This document shows, one piece after another, positions 8,524-15,849 of a DNA stretch of 64,000 nucleotides (position 1 is the first letter of the stretch; every line of letters starts with the position of its first letter). Source of the DNA: Thermoleophilia bacterium (GTDB lineage Bacteria > Actinomycetota > Thermoleophilia > Solirubrobacterales > 70-9); the NCBI GenBank assembly GCA_016650125.1, contig JAENWT010000003.1, positions 62,001 through 126,000 of the forward strand. Reading direction: 5' to 3'. The notes under the pieces are model-generated. The model was given only the letters and a program-made list of their open reading frames with translations, ran no database searches and had not been told where the DNA came from. The translations under genes were made by a program, and so were the position numbers.

Positions 8524-9287
8524 GCGGCCGCTGCTTCGACCTCTTCCTTGATCCACGCATAACCCTCGGCTTCGAGCTGATCCACCAGTTCGGAGCCGCC
8601 TTCCTTCACGATCCGCCCTTCGAACATGACGTGAACCGCGTCGGGCTCGACCATGTGGAGCAGTCGCTGGTAATGGGTAATGATCAAGGCGCCCATGTCG
8701 GGGCCGGTGAACTTGTTGATGCCGTCGGCGACGGTGCGCAGGGCGTCGATGTCGAGGCCGGAGTCGGTCTCGTCGAGGATCGCCATCTTCGGCTTGAGCA
8801 GCGCGAGCTGGAGCAGCTCCATACGCTTCTTTTCGCCGCCGGAGAAGCCGTCGTTGAGGTAACGGCTGGAGAAGTCCTGGGGGATGTTCGCGAGGTCCAT
8901 GGCTTCACGGGCCTGGGCGGCGAACTCCTTGATCTTCAGCGGTTTCTCACCGCGGGCCTCACGCTGGGCGTTGAGGATCTGGCGCAGGTACTTGCTGACG
9001 GCGACACCCGGAATCGCAATCGGGTACTGGAAGGCCATGAAGACACCGAGCTGCGAGCGTTCGTTGACCGCCATCCCGGTGATGTCCTGGCCGTCGAAGT
9101 GGATCGATCCTTCGGTGACGGTGAGTGCGGGGTGGCCCATGATCGCGTTGGCGAGGGTGGACTTGCCGGAACCGTTGGGTCCCATGAGGGCATGTACTTT
9201 GCCTGACTCGACCTTGAGGTCGAGGCCGCGAAGGATTTCTTTGTCCTCGACGCTGACGTGAAGATTTTTGATCTCTAGCTCTGCCAA
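8520..9287 (-). CDS. sufC: SufC ATPase of Fe-S assembly
   Basis: SufC is the ABC-type ATPase that drives the SufBCD scaffold; it is cytoplasmic and not a transporter. The 255-residue protein has Walker A GPNGSGKST (about 36-44), the signature FSGGEKKR, Walker B MAILDETDSGLD and the H-loop ITHYQR. Translation starts at TTG 9287, since the frame opens with TTG-GCA-GAG, and GGAG lies about 11 nt upstream. It overlaps sufS by 4 nt and follows the Rrf2 regulator gene by 45 nt. Confidence 0.95.
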   Translation of the reverse strand: MAELEIKNLHVSVEDKEILRGLDLKVESGKVHALMGPNGSGKSTLANAIMGHPALTVTEGSIHFDGQDITGMAVNERSQLGVFMAFQYPIAIPGVAVSKYLRQILNAQREARGEKPLKIKEFAAQAREAMDLANIPQDFSSRYLNDGFSGGEKKRMELLQLALLKPKMAILDETDSGLDIDALRTVADGINKFTGPDMGALIITHYQRLLHMVEPDAVHVMFEGRIVKEGGSELVDQLEAEGYAWIKEEVEAAAA

Positions 9288-9332
9288 GAGATTGGCTCCG
9301 TTTCTGTGTTTCGGTTGGGGTAGCGCGACGCT

Positions 9333-9806
9333 CTAGGCGGCGCTGCCGACGGCTGGCTGGCGTTCTTCGGCCGGGCGGCGGGAAAATTCGACGAGCTCGG
9401 CCAGGGTGGTCCCGGCGAGAGCGCGGTTGACGCCGCCCTGGACCCGCATCCAGAGGAGCTTGGTCGCACAGGCGTCGTCGGTGTCGCCTTCGTGCGAACA
9501 GAGGACCTTGCCTTCGGGGGTCTCGTGAAAGCACTCCATCGGCGCGATCTGTCCTTCGAGGGCCTCGACCACTTCGACCATCGTGATCTCCTCAGCCGGA
9601 TGGGCCAGGCTGTAACCGCCGTGCGCTCCGCGGGTCGAGGTCACCAAGCCGGCCTTGCGCAGCTTCGCCACGAGGTGCTCGAGGTATGAAAGCGGCAGGT
9701 TCTCGGCTTCGGCTACGGCGCTAAGCGAAACCGGACCGGTACCGCGCTGGCGACCGAGCTCGACCATGAGACGAACTCCGTACTCGGCTTTTGTCGAAAA
9801 GAGCAT
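9333..9806 (-). CDS. Rrf2-family regulator, probable SufR/IscR-type Fe-S sensor
   Basis: The 157-residue protein is an Rrf2 winged-helix regulator (MLFSTKAEYGVRLMVEL start, LVTSTRGAHGGYSLAHP wing). Cysteines C92, C103 and C113 fit the three-Cys cluster-binding pattern of IscR-like members. It heads the minus-strand sufR-sufC-sufS run and probably represses the suf genes when Fe-S supply is sufficient. No palindrome resembling a known Rrf2 site was found just upstream. Confidence 0.88.
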   Translation of the reverse strand: MLFSTKAEYGVRLMVELGRQRGTGPVSLSAVAEAENLPLSYLEHLVAKLRKAGLVTSTRGAHGGYSLAHPAEEITMVEVVEALEGQIAPMECFHETPEGKVLCSHEGDTDDACATKLLWMRVQGGVNRALAGTTLAELVEFSRRPAEERQPAVGSAA

Positions 9807-9847
9807 CGATTCATATCCTACGGCATCGGTCGGGCTTACCCCGCGAG

Positions 9848-10519
9848 CTAGGCCGGGTGGCGTTCCGGATCGTCTTGGAGCCGCCGGCGATTGCGGGCCA
9901 TGCGGCGGCGCAGCCGCCGCCAGGGTGAGACTTTGAGCGAGCCGCGGGCTGAGGAGCCGAGCGTGCGAGCCAGCAGGGATCCGGAAAACGAGCCGGGACC
10001 GGGCAGTTCGATCAGGATCTCGACCTGACCCGGGTCGCCACGCATCTTGCGGGCCCGGTCGGGCACGAGTCCTTCGAAGAGTTCGGTCGCCGAGGTGTTG
10101 CTGGTCAGGATCAGCGCCAGGAAATAATCGATCCCTTCCGCCGCCGCCCGGCGCACGAGGCGCTGGAGCATCGCGGTGGCGAGGCCCTTGCCCTGCCAGT
10201 CGTCGCTGATGGCGATCGCGACCTCGGCTTCGTTCCTGAGTTTGGTCCGGACGTAACGGGCGACACCGACGATCGACCCTTCGTCCGGGTCGATCGCCAC
10301 CAGCGCTTCGTGGTCGCTGTGGTCGACCTCGGTCAGGTAGGTCAGGTCGCCTTCGCTCAGCCGTTCGACCGGAGCGAAGAACCTCTGGTAGCGGGTCTCT
10401 GGCGACGACCCTTCAAATGCTTCGGCCAGCAGGAGCTTGTCTTCCGGGCGGATTTGCCTGATCAGGACCTCGGTGCCGGGCTCGAGGGTGACCCGCTCGG
10501 TTTCAATCAGGTGGTTCAC
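9848..10519 (-). CDS. GNAT-family N-acetyltransferase
   Basis: The 223-residue protein has a GNAT domain in its first two thirds: IRQIRPEDKLLL start, SIVGVARYV strand, and the acetyl-CoA pyrophosphate loop SDDWQGKGLATAML. The C-terminal about 60 residues are basic (WRRLRRRMARNRRRLQDD) and not part of the domain. It resembles the acetyltransferase part of Pat-type protein acetylases, but the substrate is unknown. The GTG start at 10519 overlaps the response regulator stop by 4 nt. Confidence 0.85.
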   Translation of the reverse strand: MNHLIETERVTLEPGTEVLIRQIRPEDKLLLAEAFEGSSPETRYQRFFAPVERLSEGDLTYLTEVDHSDHEALVAIDPDEGSIVGVARYVRTKLRNEAEVAIAISDDWQGKGLATAMLQRLVRRAAAEGIDYFLALILTSNTSATELFEGLVPDRARKMRGDPGQVEILIELPGPGSFSGSLLARTLGSSARGSLKVSPWRRLRRRMARNRRRLQDDPERHPA

Positions 10520-11145
10520 GGCTCGATGAGACCTTGCCTTATGGCGTAACGAACCAATTCGACCCGGTCGCGCATGCCGAGTTTCTTCATCGCGTTGGCG
10601 CGATGATTTTCTACGGTTTTTTCGGAAAGGTGAAGTAATTCGGCGATCTCTCTGGTCGTATTGGCTTCGGCCACGAGCTTGACGATCTCTTCTTCCCTTG
10701 GTGTTAATTCCGGGTGATCATGGTCGCCGCGTTCCAACACGTCCCTGATCAAGGCCTGCTGGGCGCCGGGGGAGAGGAACGGCTCGCCGCGCTCGACCGA
10801 ACGGACCGCCTCGAGCAGGTCGGTGTCGGCCTGCGACTTGAGCACGTAGCCCGACGCTCCGGCCTTCAGGGCTTCGAACAGATATCGCTCGTCGTCGTGC
10901 ATCGAGAGGATCAGGATCGGCACCTCGGGTGCCTGCGCCTTGATCTCGCGGGTTGCCTGGAGGCCGGTGAGCCCGGGCATCTTCACGTCGAGGATGGCCA
11001 GGTCGGGCCGCTCAGAGATCACCAGGTCGCGGGCTTCGATCCCGTCGGCCGCTTCGGCCACGACTTCGAGGTCGGGCTGGCGCTCGAGCAGCAGTTTGAT
11101 GCCGGAGCGCACGATGCCGTGGTCATCGGCGATGACGATCTTCAT
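10516..11145 (-). CDS. NarL/FixJ-family response regulator
   Basis: The 209-residue protein has an N-terminal receiver domain (phospho-acceptor Asp in LAILDVKMPG, acidic pair near ADDHG, Lys in YVLKSQ). A C-terminal LuxR-type HTH follows (LTPREEEIVKLVAEANTTREIAELL, KTVENHRANAMKKLG). It starts 4 nt after the stop of the partner kinase gene, and the acetyltransferase gene overlaps its end, so a three-gene operon is likely. Targets are not evident. Confidence 0.93.
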   Translation of the reverse strand: MKIVIADDHGIVRSGIKLLLERQPDLEVVAEAADGIEARDLVISERPDLAILDVKMPGLTGLQATREIKAQAPEVPILILSMHDDERYLFEALKAGASGYVLKSQADTDLLEAVRSVERGEPFLSPGAQQALIRDVLERGDHDHPELTPREEEIVKLVAEANTTREIAELLHLSEKTVENHRANAMKKLGMRDRVELVRYAIRQGLIEP

Positions 11146-11149
11146 CGGC

Positions 11150-12142
11150 TCAGTTTCTCATCCCGGAATCCGGTTCGGCGCGATCGGGCACGGTCAGCCG
11201 GACCGACGTCCCGTGTCCGGGCCGCGATTCGATCTGTAGATCGCCGCCGACGAGGATCGCCCGTTCGCGCATGCCTCCGAGTCCGAGGCCGGAGGTCGCT
11301 TCATCGAAGGTGAAGCCCGAGCCGTCGTCCTTCACCGTCAGCTCGACCTTGCCCGGACCCCGGCTGAGGCGGATGTCGATGTGACCGGCGCCGCTGTGGC
11401 GGATCGCGTTGCCGAGGGATTCCTGGGCAACGCGGTAGATCACGAGCTGCACGTCGGGATCGAGCCCGCCGACGTCACCTTCGACTTCGAAGGTCGCTTT
11501 CACTTCGCTGCCGCCGAGCTGCTCGATCTGCCCGGCGATCGCAGCGCTCAGGCCGAGGTCGTCGAGCGCGGTGGGCCGCAGCTGGCGGGCGACCGTGAGC
11601 AGTTCGTCCATCGCCTGGTGGGCGAGGGTGCTGGTCTCGACCAGCTCTTCCTCGAGTTCGGGCGGCGCCGCGGCCCTCGCCGCTTCGAGGCGAAGCAGGA
11701 CGCCGGTCAGGGACTGATTGACCTGGTCGTGCAGGTCCCGGGCGACCCGGGCCCGCTCCTCTTCCTGGGCGCTCAGCGCGGCGTTCGAGGCGCGTCGCCG
11801 CTCGGCTTCCAGCCGGCGCATCATCCTCAGGAAGGCGATCTCCAGGCGTTCGACCTCCTCGGTCTCCGCCTTGCCGTCGATCTCGGGCGGCAGGTTGGCG
11901 CCGGGCTGGCTGAGGTCGACCTTCTCCATCTCGTCGATCAGGTGCTCCAGGGGATTGAAGCGACGCCGGAGCAGGGCGACGTTCAGCAGGCAGGTCACGC
12001 CGGCCGTGATCGCGACCAGGGGGACCAGGATCTCGACGTGGTCCCAGTCGAGACCGGTCACGATCGCCGTCGCGACGGTCGCAAAAGCGACCATGACCGC
12101 GTTCAGCGCGAGGACCTCCGTGAATAGCGGGCGATGCTTCAT
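11150..12142 (-). CDS. NarL-type sensor histidine kinase
   Basis: With ATG 12142 the product is 330 residues: two close transmembrane helices near the N-terminus (about 9-28 and 34-53) with almost no extracytoplasmic loop, and a HAMP-like linker. A HisKA_3 dimerisation segment follows with the phospho-acceptor His in RVARDLHDQVNQSL, then an HATPase domain (DDGSGF, GLGGMRERA). The lack of a sensory loop suggests an intramembrane or cytoplasmic signal. A longer frame to 12511 runs through the PepSY gene and a hairpin, so it is not used. Confidence 0.9.
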   Translation of the reverse strand: MKHRPLFTEVLALNAVMVAFATVATAIVTGLDWDHVEILVPLVAITAGVTCLLNVALLRRRFNPLEHLIDEMEKVDLSQPGANLPPEIDGKAETEEVERLEIAFLRMMRRLEAERRRASNAALSAQEEERARVARDLHDQVNQSLTGVLLRLEAARAAAPPELEEELVETSTLAHQAMDELLTVARQLRPTALDDLGLSAAIAGQIEQLGGSEVKATFEVEGDVGGLDPDVQLVIYRVAQESLGNAIRHSGAGHIDIRLSRGPGKVELTVKDDGSGFTFDEATSGLGLGGMRERAILVGGDLQIESRPGHGTSVRLTVPDRAEPDSGMRN

Positions 12143-12189
12143 CTGTGGGGTCCGGTTGCTTCGATGCCAGTCATCGTGCCACATGAGAA

Positions 12190-12214
12190 ACGGCCCGCCG
12201 ATCAGGCGGGCCGT
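12190..12214. terminator. Bidirectional hairpin terminator
   Basis: A 10-bp perfect stem (ACGGCCCGCC / GGCGGGCCGT) with a GATCA loop is followed by TTTTTCT on the plus strand and GTTTCTC on the minus strand. It lies 41 nt downstream of the PepSY gene and before the kinase gene, so it most likely ends PepSY transcription. Confidence 0.8.
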
Positions 12215-12254
12215 TTTTCTCACACGGTGGTTCGGGCCTTTCGGCCAGGTCCGG

Positions 12255-12593
12255 CTACTCGGTGTCGTTGGCCTCGGCGCCGTGCTCGGCCTCCTGGCTG
12301 ACCACCTTGAAAGAGCGGTCGAGCTGAACGTCGGTCTGGCTGCCGTTGTCGAGGGTGACCTCGACTTCGTAGTAGGACTGTTCGTCGCTGACCTCGGTGC
12401 CGGTGACCTTGCCCTGTCCGACGGCGTCGAGCGCCGCGGTCTTGGCCTGGCTGAGAGCTGACCCCGTAATCGGGGTGTCGTTCTCATGGGCGTCTTCGCC
12501 GCTGCCACCACCGGCGACGGCGAGTCCGGTTCCGCCGGCCACGATGGCGAGGGCGGCGATTCCGGTTGCGATGGTCTTGTTTCGTTTGTTCAT
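12255..12593 (-). CDS. Secreted PepSY-domain protein
   Basis: The 112-residue protein has a signal peptide (MNKRNKTIATGIAALAIVAG, cleavage around ALA/VAGG). One PepSY domain follows: an ALSQAKTAALDAVGQGKVTGTEV helix, a YYEVEVTLDNGSQTDVQLD strand pair and an acidic tail. PepSY proteins are linked to inhibition of proteases and to envelope stress systems. A direct repeat matching the one upstream of the adjacent OmpR-type regulator lies 56-72 nt upstream of the start, so control by that system is inferred. Confidence 0.88.
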   Translation of the reverse strand: MNKRNKTIATGIAALAIVAGGTGLAVAGGGSGEDAHENDTPITGSALSQAKTAALDAVGQGKVTGTEVSDEQSYYEVEVTLDNGSQTDVQLDRSFKVVSQEAEHGAEANDTE

Positions 12594-12648
12594 TTCGTGC
12601 CTCCTGTGAGTTCGGATTGCGACTTCACCGTGAGTTCTACGGAGGCCA

Positions 12649-12665
12649 GATGAGCCGGCAATGAG
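12649..12665 (-). promoter_or_regulatory. Putative response-regulator direct repeat upstream of the PepSY gene
   Basis: GATGAG-N5-AATGAG (11-bp period) on the plus strand, read as CTCATT-N5-CTCATC toward the gene. It differs by one base from the GATGAG-N5-GATGAG pair upstream of the regulator-kinase operon at 14771-14787. OmpR-family regulators bind such one-turn direct repeats. Confidence 0.55.
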
Positions 12666-12685
12666 GACAGGGGAAGGCGCTTTGT

Positions 12686-14071
12686 CTACGAAAGCGGGAG
12701 GTTGCCGGCGGCGTCCCGGGGGATTCGCATGGCCACTTTCGCCCCGGATGTTCCCGGCTCGATCGCCACTGTTCCGCCGTGCGCTTCGGCGACCGCCTTC
12801 ACGATCGCCAGCCCGAGTCCGTAGCCCCTTGTCGTCCGCCCGGCCTCCGCCCGGGCGAATCGCTCAAAGGCCTCTTCGGTGAAGCCGGCCGCAAAACCGT
12901 CTCCCTCGTCAGTGACCTCGAAGATGACCACGCTGCCCTCGACCCGTCCGGAGAGAGAGACCTCCCCTTCACCGTGCCGCAGGGCGTTTTGCACCAGGTT
13001 CCCCAGCGCCAGTTTGATCTGTGACTGATCCAGGTAGATGCTTTCGAGAGTCCTCGCGACAATGGTCAGGCGTCGACCCTCTTCCCCGGCTAACGGCTCG
13101 AAGCGGGACCGGACCTGATCGAGTAGAACCGGAACTGAAACTTCAGTGCGATCAATCGCCAGGTGGGCGTCGTCGGAGCGGGCCAGGGCGAGCAGGTCTT
13201 CGGTGAGGTTCTGCAGGCGGATCACTTCCTCCTGGGACGAGAGCATCGCCGCCCGGGCGGCGGTCAGATCACGATCAGGCCGCAGGCCCAGTTCCAGCTC
13301 GCCGCGAACGATGGCGAGGGGAGTCCGCAGTTCATGACTGGCGTCGGCAACGAACGAGCGCTCCCGGTCGAGTGAGTCCTCGATTCGGTCGAGCATGTCG
13401 TTGAGTGTCTCGCCGAGCCGGTGAATCTCGTCCCGGGACGCAGGAAGAGGCAGCCGCTCGCCACTTCGGTCGAGGGTGATCTGGCCCGCCTGCCGTCGCA
13501 TCCGCTCGACGGGCCGCATGGCGACGGTAGCCAGGCCATAGCCGGCAAGAGAAGCCAGCAGCAGGGCAAGCGGCGCCGCGATCAGGAACGTTCTGACCAG
13601 GCCGGCCAGCGTTTCGTCGCGGTCCTGGGTTGCTGCGCCGGCGACGGCAACGAAGCTCTCGCCGCCGTGTTCAGCCGGGCGGGCAAGGAGCCGGGCGTCT
13701 CCGTCGACGCCCGGCAGCTCGCCAATGTCGAATCCGGTCTCACCGTCCTCCACTGTCGCGAGAGCGTGCGCGCCGAGTACGGGTTCAGTCAGTGAAGGCG
13801 AAGTCGAGTCGACCAGCGATCCGTCCGCGCGGATGATCTGCGAGAAGGAGTCTTCGGGATCCTCACTCGAGCCGAGCTCGATCTTTGACGCCGGTGTATC
13901 GGCGACCTTCGCGATGAGGACGTCAGTGCGACCCACGAGCGTCTCGTCGATCGAGTCGTTGAGTTCATGGGAGACCGATACGTAGACAAAGGTTCCAGCC
14001 AGAGCGAGTACGACGGCGGTGGCGAACGCGAAGGCGATCGTCAGCCGGAGTCGGATCGGCAGTCGGCTCAG
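12686..14071 (-). CDS. OmpR-type sensor histidine kinase, probable CTG start
   Basis: The 461-residue kinase has an N-terminal transmembrane helix (about 11-34), an extracytoplasmic sensor region (about 35-180), a second helix and HAMP domain. HisKA follows (phospho-acceptor in FVADASHELRTPLA), then HATPase with N, G1 and G2 boxes (NLVQNALRHG, DEGDGF, GYGLGLAI). The first in-frame GTG is at 13936, which would remove the first helix. The open frame continues upstream to a CTG at 14071-14069 inside a CTGA overlap with the regulator stop, with GGAGAG 5 nt upstream. No ATG, GTG or TTG exists between, so CTG is the likely start. Confidence 0.85.
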   Translation of the reverse strand: MSRLPIRLRLTIAFAFATAVVLALAGTFVYVSVSHELNDSIDETLVGRTDVLIAKVADTPASKIELGSSEDPEDSFSQIIRADGSLVDSTSPSLTEPVLGAHALATVEDGETGFDIGELPGVDGDARLLARPAEHGGESFVAVAGAATQDRDETLAGLVRTFLIAAPLALLLASLAGYGLATVAMRPVERMRRQAGQITLDRSGERLPLPASRDEIHRLGETLNDMLDRIEDSLDRERSFVADASHELRTPLAIVRGELELGLRPDRDLTAARAAMLSSQEEVIRLQNLTEDLLALARSDDAHLAIDRTEVSVPVLLDQVRSRFEPLAGEEGRRLTIVARTLESIYLDQSQIKLALGNLVQNALRHGEGEVSLSGRVEGSVVIFEVTDEGDGFAAGFTEEAFERFARAEAGRTTRGYGLGLAIVKAVAEAHGGTVAIEPGTSGAKVAMRIPRDAAGNLPLS

Positions 14072-14748
14072 GATGACTCTCCGGTTCGCATTCGATAGCC
14101 CGCCCCGCGAACCGTCTCGATCGAATCCCGGCCGAACGGACGATCGATCTTCTCACGCAAATAGCGCACGTAGACGTCGACGACGTTTGAGCGATTCTCG
14201 TACTCGTAGTCCCAGGCGTGCTCGAGCAGCTGGAGTCGGCTGAGTACGTCGCCGGGGCGGCGCATGAACGTTTCGAGCAGCGCGAATTCTTTGACCGAAA
14301 GCGGGATTTCGGTGCCACCCCGGTGAACCTTGCGGGCCGCCGGGTCGAGTTCGAGGTCATCCACCCTGAGCAGGGTCGGCCGGGCTACCGAACCGCGGCG
14401 GATCAACGCGCGCAGCCGGGCCGACAGCTCGGCAAATGAAAACGGCTTGGCAAGGTAGTCATCGGCGCCGCTGTCGAGACCCGACACCCGGTCCTCGACC
14501 GCGTCCCGGGCGGTCAGCATCAGGATCGGGGCCCAGACCCCGTCGGCGCGCAGGCGGCGGCAGGTCTCGAAGCCGTCGATTCCGGGCAGCATGACATCGA
14601 GCACGACGGCGTCGAATTCAGTGCTGCCGGCCATCCAGAGCGCATCTTCGCCGTTGTCGGTGACGTCAGCCGCGATCCCGTCGTCCTGGAGCCCGCGCTG
14701 CAGGAGCCGCGACATCTTGGGCTGGTCTTCGACCACTAGAACTCGCAT
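14068..14748 (-). CDS. OmpR/PhoB-family response regulator
   Basis: The 226-residue protein has a receiver domain (Asp in DAVVLDVMLPG, Lys in YLAKPF) and a C-terminal winged-helix domain (LSVKEFALLETFMRRPGDVL, VDVYVRYLREKI, TVRGAGYRM). ATG 14748 opens the conserved MRVLVVEDQP N-terminus. It is co-transcribed with the kinase gene. A direct repeat 23-39 nt upstream suggests autoregulation. Confidence 0.93.
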   Translation of the reverse strand: MRVLVVEDQPKMSRLLQRGLQDDGIAADVTDNGEDALWMAGSTEFDAVVLDVMLPGIDGFETCRRLRADGVWAPILMLTARDAVEDRVSGLDSGADDYLAKPFSFAELSARLRALIRRGSVARPTLLRVDDLELDPAARKVHRGGTEIPLSVKEFALLETFMRRPGDVLSRLQLLEHAWDYEYENRSNVVDVYVRYLREKIDRPFGRDSIETVRGAGYRMRTGESS

Positions 14749-14770
14749 CGGATCAAGTATCGGCCATGAA

Positions 14771-14787
14771 GATGAGAGCTGGATGAG
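14771..14787 (-). promoter_or_regulatory. Putative autoregulatory direct repeat of the response regulator
   Basis: A perfect GATGAG-N5-GATGAG repeat (11-bp period), 23 nt upstream of the regulator start. Its near-copy lies upstream of the PepSY gene at 12649-12665. Confidence 0.55.
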
Positions 14788-14929
14788 AAACATGGATTCG
14801 GGCCGTTTAGGGACCGGACGGATCACATGGGGGTAGTCGCCCCTATGGATAAAACCTCCGATTGCTTCAGACTGCGTTCATTGATTCAATCGCGCCCTGC
14901 GTGATCCCCTCTCACCAAGGAGTCCCTGA

Positions 14930-15799
14930 ATGACCACCACCAAAGGTTCAACTTTCTCCGCGACGCTGAGGACGACCATCCTTCTGGCGACCCTGTCGGG
15001 ACTGCTCGTCGCCATCGGGTACATCGTCAGCGGCGGCGATCCGAACATCACGCTGCTCTTCCTCGCCGGCGCGGTAGCGATGAACTTCTTCTCGTATTTC
15101 TTCAGCGACAAGCTCGCCCTCAAGATGAGCGGCGCCAAGCCGATGGAAGAATCCGAGAACGCGGAGTACTTCCAGATGGTTCGCGAGCTCTGCCAGCGGG
15201 CCGATATCCCCATGCCCCGGCTCTACGTGATCCCGCAGGAACAGCCGAACGCCTTCGCGACCGGCCGCAATTACAGCCACTCGGCCGTCGCCGTGACCGC
15301 CGGCATCACCAAGCTGCTTTCGCCGGACGAGCTGCGCGGGGTCGTCGCCCACGAGCTGGCCCATGTCAAGCACCGCGACATCCTGATCCAGTCGGTCGCC
15401 TCGACGATCGGCGCCGCGATCACCTACCTCGGCTACATGCTGCTGTGGTTCGGCAGCGACAACAACTCGCCGCTCGGCCTGGTCGGCGCGCTGGCCATGG
15501 TCCTGCTGGCCCCGCTGGCCGCATCGATCATCCAGCTTGCCGTCTCGCGACAGCGTGAGTACGCGGCCGACGCCGGCGGTGCCGTGATCTGCGGCAACCC
15601 GGAGTCGCTGGCCAGTGCTCTGCTGCGCCTCGAGCAGGGAGCAGACAACATCCCGATGACCGGCCGCGTGAACGAGGCCGCCGAGCCGCTCTACATCGTC
15701 ATGCCGTTCAAGGCCACCGGCATGAAGAAGCTCTTTTCGACCCATCCCCCGATCGAAGAGCGGGTGAAGAGACTGCGCCAGATGCGTCCCTCCCTGTAG
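14930..15799 (+). CDS. htpX: HtpX membrane zinc metalloprotease
   Basis: HtpX is an M48 membrane protease for quality control of membrane proteins. The 289-residue protein has N-terminal helices (about 15-35 and 38-58), the zinc site H141-E-L-A-H145 (VVAHELAHVKHRD), two more helices and the third-ligand region REYAADAGG. Length and order match the family. The ribosome binding site AAGGAG lies upstream of ATG 14930. It is a single-gene unit divergent from the two-component genes. Confidence 0.95.
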   Translation: MTTTKGSTFSATLRTTILLATLSGLLVAIGYIVSGGDPNITLLFLAGAVAMNFFSYFFSDKLALKMSGAKPMEESENAEYFQMVRELCQRADIPMPRLYVIPQEQPNAFATGRNYSHSAVAVTAGITKLLSPDELRGVVAHELAHVKHRDILIQSVASTIGAAITYLGYMLLWFGSDNNSPLGLVGALAMVLLAPLAASIIQLAVSRQREYAADAGGAVICGNPESLASALLRLEQGADNIPMTGRVNEAAEPLYIVMPFKATGMKKLFSTHPPIEERVKRLRQMRPSL

Positions 15800-15804
15800 G
15801 CGCT

Positions 15805-15820
15805 ATACTTTATGAAGTAT
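15805..15820 (+). promoter_or_regulatory. Putative operator ahead of the activating enzyme/cysO operon
   Basis: The perfect palindrome ATACTT-TATG-AAGTAT lies 30 nt before the start codon. The core ACTT-N4-AAGT recurs at 19446-19457, between cysM and the ABC transporter operon. A common sulfur-responsive regulator is inferred. Confidence 0.5.
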
Positions 15821-15849
15821 TGGAAACCTTCTATTCAAGGGAAAACGTA

